DNA of 7,255 nt from Kiritimatiellia bacterium. Lineage in GTDB: Bacteria > Verrucomicrobiota > Kiritimatiellia > JAAZAB01. The notes under the pieces were generated by a model that saw only the letters and a program-made list of their open reading frames with translations, made no database searches and was not told the DNA's origin. Location: positions 1 through 7,255 of the forward strand of contig JAGYMT010000082.1 of NCBI GenBank assembly GCA_018400335.1, in the 5' to 3' direction. A program made the translations under genes and the position numbers. The stretch's first letter is position 1. The number at the start of each line of letters is the position of its first letter. Below are positions 1 through 6,864 of the stretch, piece after piece.

Positions 1-108
1 CGCGATGCTCGACTCATCACTACTTGAATCCTGAATTCATGAGCACGAAGACGACGTGCAACTCCATACACAGATACTGCATATTTTATAGCTTTTATGC
101 AACCATCA

Positions 109-164
109 AAAACAGGTGTGACGATAAGACTGACGATCGTCAGTCTTATCGTCACACCTGTTTT
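109..164. repeat. Perfect 56-bp palindrome, left flank
   Basis: The 28-base arms 109-136 and 137-164 are exact reverse complements with no spacer, centred on ACGATCGT. The outer ends are AAAACAGG and CCTGTTTT, so either strand would give a long stem ending in U residues, like a bidirectional terminator. It lies about 275 bases beyond the hsdS stop, so it could end hsd transcription. The core recurs at 7120-7159 with weaker outer arms. Within each arm GACGA occurs twice. Confidence 0.92.
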
Positions 165-240
165 GTGAATGAGCGAGGGGGGATGAGAGGACGATTCCCG
201 CCCGGCGCGGTGTTTTGGACGGCCTTTTTGATGAAAAAGC
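117..240 (+). repeat. Left copy of a long direct repeat flanking the RM locus
   Basis: Palindrome core plus an approximately 80-base tail matches 7120-7240 in the same orientation, about 90% identical by eye with three single-base-equivalent gaps. The tail includes GTGAATGAGCGAGGGG and GTGTTTTGGACGGCC and ends in a small hairpin, CTTTTT-GATG-AAAAAG. The sequence left of the palindrome core is not shared. It is not coding in any convincing frame. Confidence 0.88.
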
Positions 241-389
241 AAGGGACGACGCCAAATCCCAGACCCAAGACCTCACAAATCCGCAAGTCGGCTTACACGC
301 CCGTTTCCGGGCATGCAATCAGCTTCCAAGGCCGGGAAGACACAGCTCAAAAAGCCTAACTCGATGCAACTGAAGAATTTCCCGTGGCT
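241..389. other. Intergenic sequence, no gene recognised
   Basis: Together with 1-108, this is the rest of the left flank outside the repeats. Short frames exist on both strands, but none has a ribosome binding site or a recognisable product, and they run through the palindrome. Nothing else is seen. Confidence 0.5.
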
Positions 390-419
390 AAGCCGGGCGC
401 CCCAAAGCCGGGCGCCCCA
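390..419. repeat. Two tandem 15-bp GC-rich units downstream of hsdS
   Basis: AAGCCGGGCGCCCCA occurs twice in a row. Each unit holds the palindrome GGGCGCCC, so the pair can form alternative hairpins about 20 bases beyond the hsdS stop on its downstream side. It may help end or protect the hsd transcript; there is no T-run. Confidence 0.7.
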
Positions 420-438
420 ACTTGCGATCGTTTCTTCA

Positions 439-1617
439 TCACAATTCCCCCTTGAATGCGCGGTCGAGAATGGAAGGCAGCAGGGCGTCAAGCTCCGCAG
501 ACGTTTCCGCCTGCGCCGCTTTCAATGCGTCAAATTGGGATTGCAGGACTTCCGTCTCCGCTATGATCTGGACTTGCTTGTTCTGTGATGGCAGCATGAA
601 AGGAAGCCTTTCAATATCTTTGTGCGAAATATGGGGCACACCATTACTCCGTCCTGGGGCAATTGCGTTGATAAAACGCGCGGATCGCAGCCAGTTGAAG
701 AAGTAATCTCGCACAATTCCATTGTCAACAAACTGCGCGCGAGCAACACGCTGCAGAAGTAAAGATGGCAAATCCTCTTTAGTAACACGGGCGACCTTTA
801 CACCTGTTGAAATAATTGGACGGTCGAGCGCAACAAGAATATCGCCCTCCTTTAGTTCAAAGCAGGAAAATTCAGGTCGCTGTTCAAACGGAATCCGGAC
901 AGTTTCGCTCCAGTCGAGTCTGCCGTGACCGATGTTTACATTTCTCGCAAGCCTTATTCCGTTTTCACTAAACCATTCACTCTTAAAGGCATAGCCTGTC
1001 TGAAAATGCACATGATCTCCCACGGTCTGCGATGATGATTCTGGAAACAGGGCTGACATTGCGCTAAACATCACCGCATCCGCCTCCTTAACCGCCTCCG
1101 CGCGAAGTCGCCGCGCGGTCTCGATTTCCGCCGCCAGTTCCTCGATCCGCGCCACTATCCGCCGCTGTTCGGGGAGAGGAGGGAGGGGGATTTGGAGCGG
1201 CAGGAAACGGCTCGACTTGAGTTCTGTTTTGATTCCATCGCGCAATGAATCAAGAAGAAGTTCGCGAAACACTCGGCTTCGCAGATACCACCACAGATAA
1301 GAGATATCCGCGCGTTCTTGGACAACAGAATAAGCGCCATAGTGAATTGTGGCGGCAACTGGATCTTGATTTGCCTTGTCATAAATCGCAATAGCGCCTT
1401 TTGCGGCATTGATTCCCGATAACACCAAGTCCCCCGACTGAATCAAGATCATGCCAGTCTTCGTTTCAGATTCCTGCCGCAATTCAAGCTTGCCCGTATC
1501 AAAGGCAATCTTTGAAATAATGCGGATTTTACCCATGGCAATAGCGTCAGGATCGGGGCGCTCGCGTCGCTCCTGCAGAATCTCCCCCAACCGCACTTTT
1601 GGCCATGATTTGCTCAT
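439..1617 (-). CDS. hsdS: Type I restriction-modification specificity subunit HsdS
   Basis: DNA-recognition subunit of a Type I RM enzyme. It selects the bipartite target for both methylation (M2S) and restriction (R2M2S). The 392-residue product shows the normal duplicated plan: first target-recognition domain about residues 1-145, first conserved helical spacer beginning PLPPLPEQRRIV (145-156) and running to about 190, second recognition domain about 197-340, and a second conserved region from LPSQNKQVQI to the C-terminal DRAFKGEL, which is typical of the family. The frame is open upstream to an ATG at 1725, but the family-like start is MSKSWPKVRLGEIL at 1617. That ATG has AAGG nine bases upstream, and the extra 36 residues resemble nothing expected. 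The gene is last in the R-M-DUF3800-S order and is 165 bases from the DUF3800 stop, with a terminator-like hairpin between, so it may be partly uncoupled from the upstream genes. It is less GC-rich than hsdM, as recognition domains often are. The target sequence cannot be predicted. Confidence 0.95.
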   Translation of the reverse strand: MSKSWPKVRLGEILQERRERPDPDAIAMGKIRIISKIAFDTGKLELRQESETKTGMILIQSGDLVLSGINAAKGAIAIYDKANQDPVAATIHYGAYSVVQERADISYLWWYLRSRVFRELLLDSLRDGIKTELKSSRFLPLQIPLPPLPEQRRIVARIEELAAEIETARRLRAEAVKEADAVMFSAMSALFPESSSQTVGDHVHFQTGYAFKSEWFSENGIRLARNVNIGHGRLDWSETVRIPFEQRPEFSCFELKEGDILVALDRPIISTGVKVARVTKEDLPSLLLQRVARAQFVDNGIVRDYFFNWLRSARFINAIAPGRSNGVPHISHKDIERLPFMLPSQNKQVQIIAETEVLQSQFDALKAAQAETSAELDALLPSILDRAFKGEL

Positions 1618-1626
1618 AAAAAAAGA

Positions 1627-1630
1627 CCTT
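1627..1630 (-). promoter_or_regulatory. Ribosome binding site deciding the hsdS start
   Basis: On the minus strand AAGG is followed by nine bases (TC plus seven T) and then the ATG at 1617. This favours 1617 over the in-frame ATG at 1725. The T-run spacer is unusual: a homopolymer of seven just before a start could affect initiation or slip in length, but it lies outside the coding frame. Confidence 0.5.
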
Positions 1631-1746
1631 GAAAACAACTTGACATTCTTTCGGGAATATTGTCTTATGTATACAGAAAAGAGCGGTAAGTCCAGACGCG
1701 GAGTGTCTGCGGTGCTTTCGTCCATCGGGCGTTTATGAGCCGCAGC

Positions 1747-1776
1747 AAAAAGAGCTCCGCGGGGCGCGCTCTTTTT
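1747..1776 (-). terminator. Terminator-like hairpin between DUF3800 gene and hsdS
   Basis: AAAAAGAGC (1747-1755) pairs exactly with GCTCTTTTT (1768-1776) around a 12-base GC-rich loop. Read on the minus strand, the GC part of the stem is followed by a run of T, as in a rho-independent terminator. It begins 7 bases beyond the DUF3800 stop codon. The stem is symmetric, so it could act in both directions. If it works, hsdS would need read-through or its own promoter in 1618-1746. Only four GC pairs support the stem, so termination may be partial. Confidence 0.5.
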
Positions 1777-1782
1777 TCTTGG

Positions 1783-2430
1783 TTATAGATATTGTTTGTC
1801 ATAGCGGACCTTGTCTTTGAATATCTCCCACCATGCGGCGTCGCAGTGTTCGTACTTCTGCCGGATACCCCATGCGAACAAATCCGCCCATTGGAGTCCC
1901 GGCCATTCTCGGGAGTCCTCGTGCGCAAAATCCAGCGCCAGCGCAGGGTCAATCCGGCCTTCGAGTTGACGGCGGATGTAATCGTTGAAATCGCGAATGG
2001 CGTTTGCGCCTTTGCTGCGATCCACGATAAGTTGCACGGATCTGTCCGCGCGTTCAAACGGCAGATGGTCAATTACCAGTCGCGCCACAAAATTGTAGAC
2101 ACGATCTTTGTTCTCAGTCAGTTTCACGTACAGTCGTTTCTTGTTCAAGGTAATCGCGTAGATTCCAAACGTTGCATCCGCCACGTGTCGCCATGCATAT
2201 TGCTTGACGGCAAACGTGGTGTTGATGCCCTTGAGTTCCTCAACAATCCGGCGGCGTTTAGTTGGCGGATTCAGTTTGCGTTTCAAGGTCCTGCGCACCG
2301 CGTCTTTGAACCGCATGTTGGTCGCCGCCTGACTCGTGGCCACTATGCAAATGGTGAAGAAACGCGAAGGCTTCTTGTTGACGAAGTCGAAGCCAAGATC
2401 GCCGCTTTCGTCCAAATAGAGCCACCACAT
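1783..2430 (-). CDS. DUF3800 family protein encoded inside the hsd operon
   Basis: A 215-residue protein matching the DUF3800 family, which is predicted to have an RNase H-like fold with an acidic active site. Visible family motifs in order: YLDESGD at residues 5-11, ELKG near 65-68, VDRSKG around 136-141, HEDSREWPGLQWADLFAWG at 170-188. The acidic residues D7, E8, D11, D137, E171, D172 and D183 are candidates for metal binding. There is no signal peptide or membrane segment, so it should be cytoplasmic. The start ATG overlaps the hsdM stop by one base (TGATG), and GAGGAG lies eight bases upstream inside hsdM, so translation is probably coupled to HsdM. A terminator-like hairpin follows the stop. 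DUF3800 is not a core Type I RM subunit. Its position between hsdM and hsdS suggests an accessory or separate defence role (inference). Family assignment is confident; function is unknown. Confidence 0.88.
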   Translation of the reverse strand: MWWLYLDESGDLGFDFVNKKPSRFFTICIVATSQAATNMRFKDAVRRTLKRKLNPPTKRRRIVEELKGINTTFAVKQYAWRHVADATFGIYAITLNKKRLYVKLTENKDRVYNFVARLVIDHLPFERADRSVQLIVDRSKGANAIRDFNDYIRRQLEGRIDPALALDFAHEDSREWPGLQWADLFAWGIRQKYEHCDAAWWEIFKDKVRYDKQYL

Positions 2431-3986
2431 CAGGAATGCTCCTCTCGTGGCTTTTCCAACAACGCTTTAATGTGTTGCATGATCTCCGCTATGCGTTTTT
2501 CTTTTTCGATGATGCCGGCTACGAGCTTCTCCGGGGGCAGATGAGTGATGTCTTCCTTGCCGCGCGGGTTCTTTCTATCCAGATTGCAGCCGGCGGCCAG
2601 GAGTTCCGCGGCGGGGACCTTCCACGCCCGTTCGTTCTGCGTCCGCTTCTTCCACCAGGCGATGCATGTCGCGAATTCCTCGAACTGGACGGGCTGCGTC
2701 TTGGTGTAGTTCTTCCGCCCTTCCGGAAGAGGGTGTTCGTAATACCACACGTCCCGCGTCGGGCCGGACCGATCAAAGAATAGAATATTGGTCGGAATCC
2801 CGGTGTATGGCGCGAATACGCCGTTCGGGAGCCGGACGATGGTGTGCAGGTTGAACTCGGTCAACAACTCCTGCTTGATCCGCGCGCAGACACCGTCGCC
2901 GAAAAGGGTGCCGTTCGGCACGACCACCGCGGCGCGGCCGGGTTTCGCGCCGCGCTTGAGCTTTCGCATGATGAGCTGCAGGAAGAGCAGCGCCGTCTCC
3001 GCCGTCTGCCGGTCCGCGGGAAAGTTGCCCTTGATGCCGGCCTCTTCCTCGCCGCCGAACGGCGGATTGGTCAGGATCGCGTCAACCCGATCACGGTCGC
3101 CGAGCTCTGTTATTTTGAAACGCAGACTATTCTCAGGGTCAATATCCGGAGCTTCCAAGCCATGAAGCAGGAGATTCATCTGGCAGAGCAAATACGGCAG
3201 CGGCTTGGCTTCCCCGCCGCGCAGGCTTTTGTCCTGGAGGGTCCGCCGGTCGCCGACTGTCTTGCATTGCTTCTCAAGGTGGGTGTATGCCTCGACGAGG
3301 AACCCGCCGGTTCCGCATGCCGGGTCGAGCACGACGTCGCCCAGCCGGGGATTGACGACTTCCACCATGAATTTCACCACGGGCCGGGGTGTGTAGAATT
3401 CGCCGCTGTCCCCGGCGGCGTCGCGCATCTCGCGCAACATGCTCTCGTAGAAGTGGCCAAGGGTGAAAACCTCTTCCTTGGCGAGGAAATGAATGCTGTT
3501 GATCTTGTTGATCACGTCGCGGAGCAGGTAGCCGCTGAGCATCCGGCAGACGACGTCCTTGAACACCGTGGCCACCACGCGCCGCCGTCTGGCCGAACCG
3601 TTTCCGCCGGTCAGCCCGCGCAGATGGGAGAGAAGACCCGCCCCCCTCTTTCCGTTGGGCAGCGTGCATTCATCCTGGTTGATGAACGCCAGCAGTTCCG
3701 GACCGGTTATCCCGTCCTCCTTTGCAGCCCAGTCGCGCCAGCGATAAGGCGGCTCGATGGCTGACCGGTATTTCTCCCCGCGCATGGCGGACTTGGATTC
3801 CTCGATCTGTTCCATGTCGTCCAGGAATTTCAGGAACATGACCCATGTGAGAAGCGGGAGCCGGTCAATATCGGTGGAAAGCCCCTTGTCCTTGCGCATG
3901 AGGTCCCGCGCAGATTTGATCAGGCTCCCGATCTGCTGCGCGGTGGTCTGAGGCTGATCCTGTTTCGTTTGCTTGCCTGTTGACAT
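2430..3986 (-). CDS. hsdM: Type I restriction-modification methyltransferase subunit HsdM
   Basis: Methylation subunit of the Type I enzyme. It should transfer a methyl group from S-adenosylmethionine to the N6 of adenine in the target chosen by HsdS. The 518-residue protein has an HsdM N-terminal helical domain (about 12-165, including LPLLTWVMFLKFLDDME) and then an N6-methyltransferase domain. GEFYTPRPVV (195-204) is the usual entry to the domain, DPACGTGGFL (221-230) is the SAM-binding motif I, and NPPFGG (307-312) is the catalytic motif IV of the NPPF type. All key residues are present, so it looks active. The ATG at 3986 has GAGG nine bases upstream. The gene lies 163 bases downstream of hsdR, separated by a paired hairpin element, and its stop overlaps the DUF3800 start by one base. 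Length is normal for the family and base composition resembles hsdR. Confidence 0.97.
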   Translation of the reverse strand: MSTGKQTKQDQPQTTAQQIGSLIKSARDLMRKDKGLSTDIDRLPLLTWVMFLKFLDDMEQIEESKSAMRGEKYRSAIEPPYRWRDWAAKEDGITGPELLAFINQDECTLPNGKRGAGLLSHLRGLTGGNGSARRRRVVATVFKDVVCRMLSGYLLRDVINKINSIHFLAKEEVFTLGHFYESMLREMRDAAGDSGEFYTPRPVVKFMVEVVNPRLGDVVLDPACGTGGFLVEAYTHLEKQCKTVGDRRTLQDKSLRGGEAKPLPYLLCQMNLLLHGLEAPDIDPENSLRFKITELGDRDRVDAILTNPPFGGEEEAGIKGNFPADRQTAETALLFLQLIMRKLKRGAKPGRAAVVVPNGTLFGDGVCARIKQELLTEFNLHTIVRLPNGVFAPYTGIPTNILFFDRSGPTRDVWYYEHPLPEGRKNYTKTQPVQFEEFATCIAWWKKRTQNERAWKVPAAELLAAGCNLDRKNPRGKEDITHLPPEKLVAGIIEKEKRIAEIMQHIKALLEKPREEHS

Positions 3987-4022
3987 ATCCTATTGCCTCG
4001 TAGCTTGGTACACGTAAACATA

Positions 4023-4038
4023 AATACGGTGACGTATT
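4023..4038. repeat. Small inverted repeat upstream of hsdM
   Basis: AATACG (4023-4028) and CGTATT (4033-4038) are exact inverted repeats around GTGA, about 37 bases upstream of the hsdM start. It could be an operator-like half-site pair or a small leader hairpin. Nothing else supports a function. Confidence 0.3.
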
Positions 4039-4050
4039 CATTGAGTATCC

Positions 4051-4115
4051 AACGGCCGAGGACGGCCGTCTCCATAGATCATTTGCACACATGGAGACGG
4101 CGGTCCTCCGCCGTT
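4051..4115. repeat. Inverted pair of REP-like hairpins between hsdR and hsdM
   Basis: Two 25-base arms (4051-4075 and 4091-4115) are inverted copies differing at two positions, separated by 15 bases. Each arm also contains its own exact 7-bp hairpin: ACGGCCG-AGGA-CGGCCGT at 4052-4069 and ACGGCGG-TCCT-CCGCCGT at 4097-4114. The two differences between arms fall on positions that pair with each other inside each small hairpin (C-G in one, G-C in the other), so pairing is kept. This layout, two hairpins with a short tail (CTCCAT) in head-to-head orientation, resembles REP/BIME elements. It may also act as an RNA processing or attenuation site between hsdR and hsdM. Confidence 0.7.
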
Positions 4116-4149
4116 CTGTGGTTGCATAATAAGTTGGCGTCAATCCTCC

Positions 4150-6495
4150 CTATGCCGCGTAGAGCAGCGTCTGCAATTCATTCACCACGGCCCTTAGCTT
4201 CTCCGGTCCGCCGAAAAGCGCGGCGATTTCGATCACGTTTCCGTGCATATTGATCGGCGGCACTTCCAGCACGTCGGGAATCACGAATTGCGCCGTGCCG
4301 TGCTCGGTGTATTTCTCCAGAAGCTCCTCCAGCACCTGGCGCGCGGCGGGGGCGAAGCGCTCAAAGAAGTCCTTCTTCTCCGTCTTCAGGCGCTGCGCCC
4401 GCTCGCGGCGCGTCCGCAGCGGTGCGTTGAACGCGAGATGGCAGATCAGGTCGAGCGGATCGGCGTCGGGCTGTTGGACGGCCTTTGCGACCTCGTCGAA
4501 GTCAATCCCGCGCTCCGCCAGCTTTTCAAGAATCTCGCGACGGCGTTCCGGGTCGGACCACTCCCGGCGCAGCTCGGCAGCGTTCCGCCAGAGCAGCCGG
4601 ACCTTCTCGCCGGTGTAATCGGTGAATTGAATCACGCGCAACTGCCTGCCGTCCGGATCGAGCTCGTAGACCAAGTGCGCGGCGATTTCGACCCGGCCGC
4701 CGTCGAAATAGAATTTCCGGCGCTCGGCCCCGGTCTCGTCCGCCGGCAGCGCCGCCGCCGGTTCCGCCTCGTATGTTTCGTGCTTCTCCTCCACCAGGAG
4801 CGGCTCAGGCATGGCTGCGGCATCAACTACCGTCACATCAATCGGGTCTCCGTCGAAATCGGGGTCGGCGAAGAGCCTGGTTGCCGAGCCGGTGTAGTCG
4901 AGGATATTGAAGAAGAGTTTTCCATAATCATCACGCACGCGGGTTCCGCGTCCGATGATCTGCTTGAATTCCGTCATGGAATTGATCACGCGCACGAGCA
5001 CGATGTTCTTGCAGGTCGGAGCGTCAACGCCGGTGGTGAGAAGCTGGGAAGTGGTGAGGATCACGGGCGTCTCTTTTTCCACGTCCTGGAAATTGCTCAA
5101 ATGACCCCGCCCGATATCGCCCTCGTCGGACGTCACCCGGCAGGCGTAGTCGGCATGCTTCCGGACAAGATCCGAATTCAGGTTCACGAGCGCGCGCCGC
5201 ATTTCGTCGGCATGCTCCTGATCCACGCAGAACACGATTGTCTTGGCGAATCTGTCGGTCGCCTTCATGAAGGCGGCAAGGTGTTTCGCCACGGCCTCGG
5301 TGCGTGCGCGCAGGGCAACGATCCGCTCGAAGTCCCTGGTCTGGTATTCATCGTCGGGAATCTCCCGTCCGTATCTATCCAGATCGCCGCGACTGGGCCG
5401 CCACCCGGCGGCGTCCCATTCCGTCACCACGCGATGAACGCGATAGGGCGCCAGAAACCCGTCATCAATGCCCTGGCGCAGACTGTAAGTGTATATCGGA
5501 TTCCCGAAATACCGGTAGGTGTCGCGATTGTCCTCGCGCAGAGGGGTTGCCGTCATTCCGATCTGGAATGCCGGCGTGAAATATTCCAGAATCTCGCGCC
5601 AGCTGCCTTGATCGTTCGCGCTGCCCCTGTGGCATTCGTCAACAATAATCAGGTCGAAGAACGATGGGGCATATTCCCTGAACAGCCCGGGCCGTCTTTC
5701 ATCCTGAGCGATGGCCTGGTAGATTGAGAAATACATCTCACGGCTCTTGTTCGCGACTCCGTTCTCGATTTTCCACCGGGCATCTCCGAACGGCGCGAAT
5801 ATCTTGTCCTTCGGATCATCAATGAGGATATTGCGGTCTGAAAGGTACAGGATTCTCGGGCGCCGGTGCGCGCCGTCTCTGTTCCATTGCGAGGACCACA
5901 GCTTCCAGCAAATCTGGAAAGCCACGATCGTCTTTCCTGTTCCTGTCGCCATGGTCAGCAGAACGCGTTTCCTGCCCTGTAAGACGGCCTCAACAGTCCT
6001 GTTGATGGCGATTTCCTGGTAATAGCGCGGCGACTTTCCGCTCAGGTGGTAGGCAGGAGCCAGCAGTCTGTCCGCGGCGGCGGGAAGGAACTCGCCGGAC
6101 GAGCAGAGCCTTTGCCAGAGCTCATCGGGCGCGGGGAACGAAGAAAGAACGCTTTCGCGGCCGGTGAGATAGTCGAATTCGAGGATCTCGCGTCCGTTAG
6201 TCGCGTAGGCGAATTTCAATCCGAGAATTTCGGCGTAATTCTTTGCCTGCTGCATTCCCTCGCCGGCGGGAAGCTCATCCGGTTTCGCCTCCACGACAGC
6301 CAGCGGCATGTCGAGCCGATATCGGAGTATAAAATCGGCCCGTTTACCGAGTCTGCGCCGGGATTGGCGTCCGACGACAATAATTCTGCCGTCGGTGAAG
6401 GTGACCTGCTCGTTCATGCGGTGCGGTTCATGATCCCACCCGGCGGCCTGGAGGGCGGGGACGACCAATTTACGGCATGTATCGGCTTCGTTCAT
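4150..6495 (-). CDS. hsdR: Type I restriction endonuclease / translocase subunit HsdR (EcoEI type)
   Basis: Restriction subunit: an ATP-dependent DNA translocase with a nuclease domain that cuts unmethylated DNA away from the target when bound to M2S. In the 781-residue product the N-terminal PD-(D/E)xK nuclease is seen as RADF (D54) and VVEAK (E69, K71), with a following QxxxY-like element (QAKNY, 83-87). The SF2 helicase core follows: Walker A ATGTGKT (183-189), DECH (286-289), TATP (315-318), TTGVDAP (487-493) and QIIGRGTR (512-519). The C-terminal region (about 640-781) matches the EcoEI R-subunit C-terminal domain that contacts the methylase. No catalytic residue appears lost. The frame extends upstream to a TTG at 6552, but the family-like N-terminus MNEADTCRKLVVPAL begins at the ATG at 6495. 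No clear Shine-Dalgarno precedes that ATG. It is first in the operon; a possible promoter overlaps the extension. Confidence 0.96.
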   Translation of the reverse strand: MNEADTCRKLVVPALQAAGWDHEPHRMNEQVTFTDGRIIVVGRQSRRRLGKRADFILRYRLDMPLAVVEAKPDELPAGEGMQQAKNYAEILGLKFAYATNGREILEFDYLTGRESVLSSFPAPDELWQRLCSSGEFLPAAADRLLAPAYHLSGKSPRYYQEIAINRTVEAVLQGRKRVLLTMATGTGKTIVAFQICWKLWSSQWNRDGAHRRPRILYLSDRNILIDDPKDKIFAPFGDARWKIENGVANKSREMYFSIYQAIAQDERRPGLFREYAPSFFDLIIVDECHRGSANDQGSWREILEYFTPAFQIGMTATPLREDNRDTYRYFGNPIYTYSLRQGIDDGFLAPYRVHRVVTEWDAAGWRPSRGDLDRYGREIPDDEYQTRDFERIVALRARTEAVAKHLAAFMKATDRFAKTIVFCVDQEHADEMRRALVNLNSDLVRKHADYACRVTSDEGDIGRGHLSNFQDVEKETPVILTTSQLLTTGVDAPTCKNIVLVRVINSMTEFKQIIGRGTRVRDDYGKLFFNILDYTGSATRLFADPDFDGDPIDVTVVDAAAMPEPLLVEEKHETYEAEPAAALPADETGAERRKFYFDGGRVEIAAHLVYELDPDGRQLRVIQFTDYTGEKVRLLWRNAAELRREWSDPERRREILEKLAERGIDFDEVAKAVQQPDADPLDLICHLAFNAPLRTRRERAQRLKTEKKDFFERFAPAARQVLEELLEKYTEHGTAQFVIPDVLEVPPINMHGNVIEIAALFGGPEKLRAVVNELQTLLYAA

Positions 6496-6523
6496 GTTGT
6501 GGAAAGATGCACCAATAAAATGC

Positions 6524-6552
6524 AGGATAGCCGGAAAGCTGAAAAAAGGCAA
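6524..6552 (-). promoter_or_regulatory. Possible sigma70-type promoter for the hsd operon
   Basis: On the minus strand TTGCCT (6547-6552) and TATCCT (6524-6529) are separated by 17 bases, about 30 bases upstream of the hsdR ATG at 6495. Each hexamer departs from the consensus by two bases. The position fits a short leader for hsdR and supports the 6495 start over the TTG at 6552. This is pattern matching only. Confidence 0.3.
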
Positions 6553-6644
6553 GAGACTCGCGGCAGGAATTTGCAGTTCCCTTCATGGTCAGCTTATTGC
6601 CGTTGGCGACGGCCAAAACGAGAAATTCCCGGCCGGAACGCTGG

Positions 6645-6698
6645 AATATATCGTCTAAGTTACATTCACGATCGTGAATGTAACTTAGACGATATATT
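6645..6698. repeat. Perfect 54-bp palindrome upstream of hsdR
   Basis: The 27-base arms 6645-6671 and 6672-6698 are exact reverse complements with no spacer, centred on ACGATCGT. It lies 150 bases upstream of the hsdR start. GCCGGAAC occurs on both sides (6632-6639 and 6710-6717), which could be a target duplication around an inserted element or chance. Its arms read ATATATCGTCTAAG from the outside, so it differs from the palindrome at 109-164 except for the centre and a TAAG word. A strong zero-loop hairpin could also terminate transcription entering from the right. Confidence 0.9.
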
Positions 6699-6864
6699 TT
6701 CACGAATCAGCCGGAACATCGGGCAATTCTTCCTTGAAATGGGGGGATTGGGGGAAGATCTAAGCATTCCAATATATGGATGGTGCGATTGAAAACGGAT
6801 CTGATTGAACGATCTCTTTCATCCGCAATTCAATCCGCCGCACCGCCAGTTCGGCTTCTTTGTC
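6699..6864. other. Intergenic sequence, no gene recognised
   Basis: No convincing gene. The minus-strand frame in phase with the toxin fragment continues past its stop for 34 codons (including the stretch VRRIELRMKEIV) and weakly recalls the C-terminal helix of small addiction-module antitoxins. It has no start and is on the wrong side of the toxin for the usual order, so it is not called. Confidence 0.4.

Noticed and set aside
1618..1725. N-terminal extension of HsdS to the ATG at 1725
   Set aside because: The ATG at 1617 has a better-placed AAGG and a family-like beginning. The extra 36 residues match nothing in HsdS.
1792..2544. Plus-strand frame of 250 codons opposite the DUF3800 gene and the end of hsdM
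   Set aside because: The minus strand holds clear DUF3800 motifs, a ribosome binding site and a coupled start; the plus-strand product has none.
2844..3764. Plus-strand frame of 306 codons opposite hsdM
   Set aside because: Antisense to the methyltransferase domain of hsdM, with no recognisable motif.
4243..5727. Long plus-strand frame of 494 codons opposite hsdR
   Set aside because: It lies wholly antisense to hsdR, whose nuclease and helicase motifs are complete. Its product shows no family motif, and GC-rich genes commonly leave open antisense frames.
6046..6792. Plus-strand frame of 248 codons running from hsdR through the 54-bp palindrome
   Set aside because: Most of it is antisense to hsdR. 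The palindrome makes both strands encode the same short peptide there, which is a symmetry effect and not evidence of coding.
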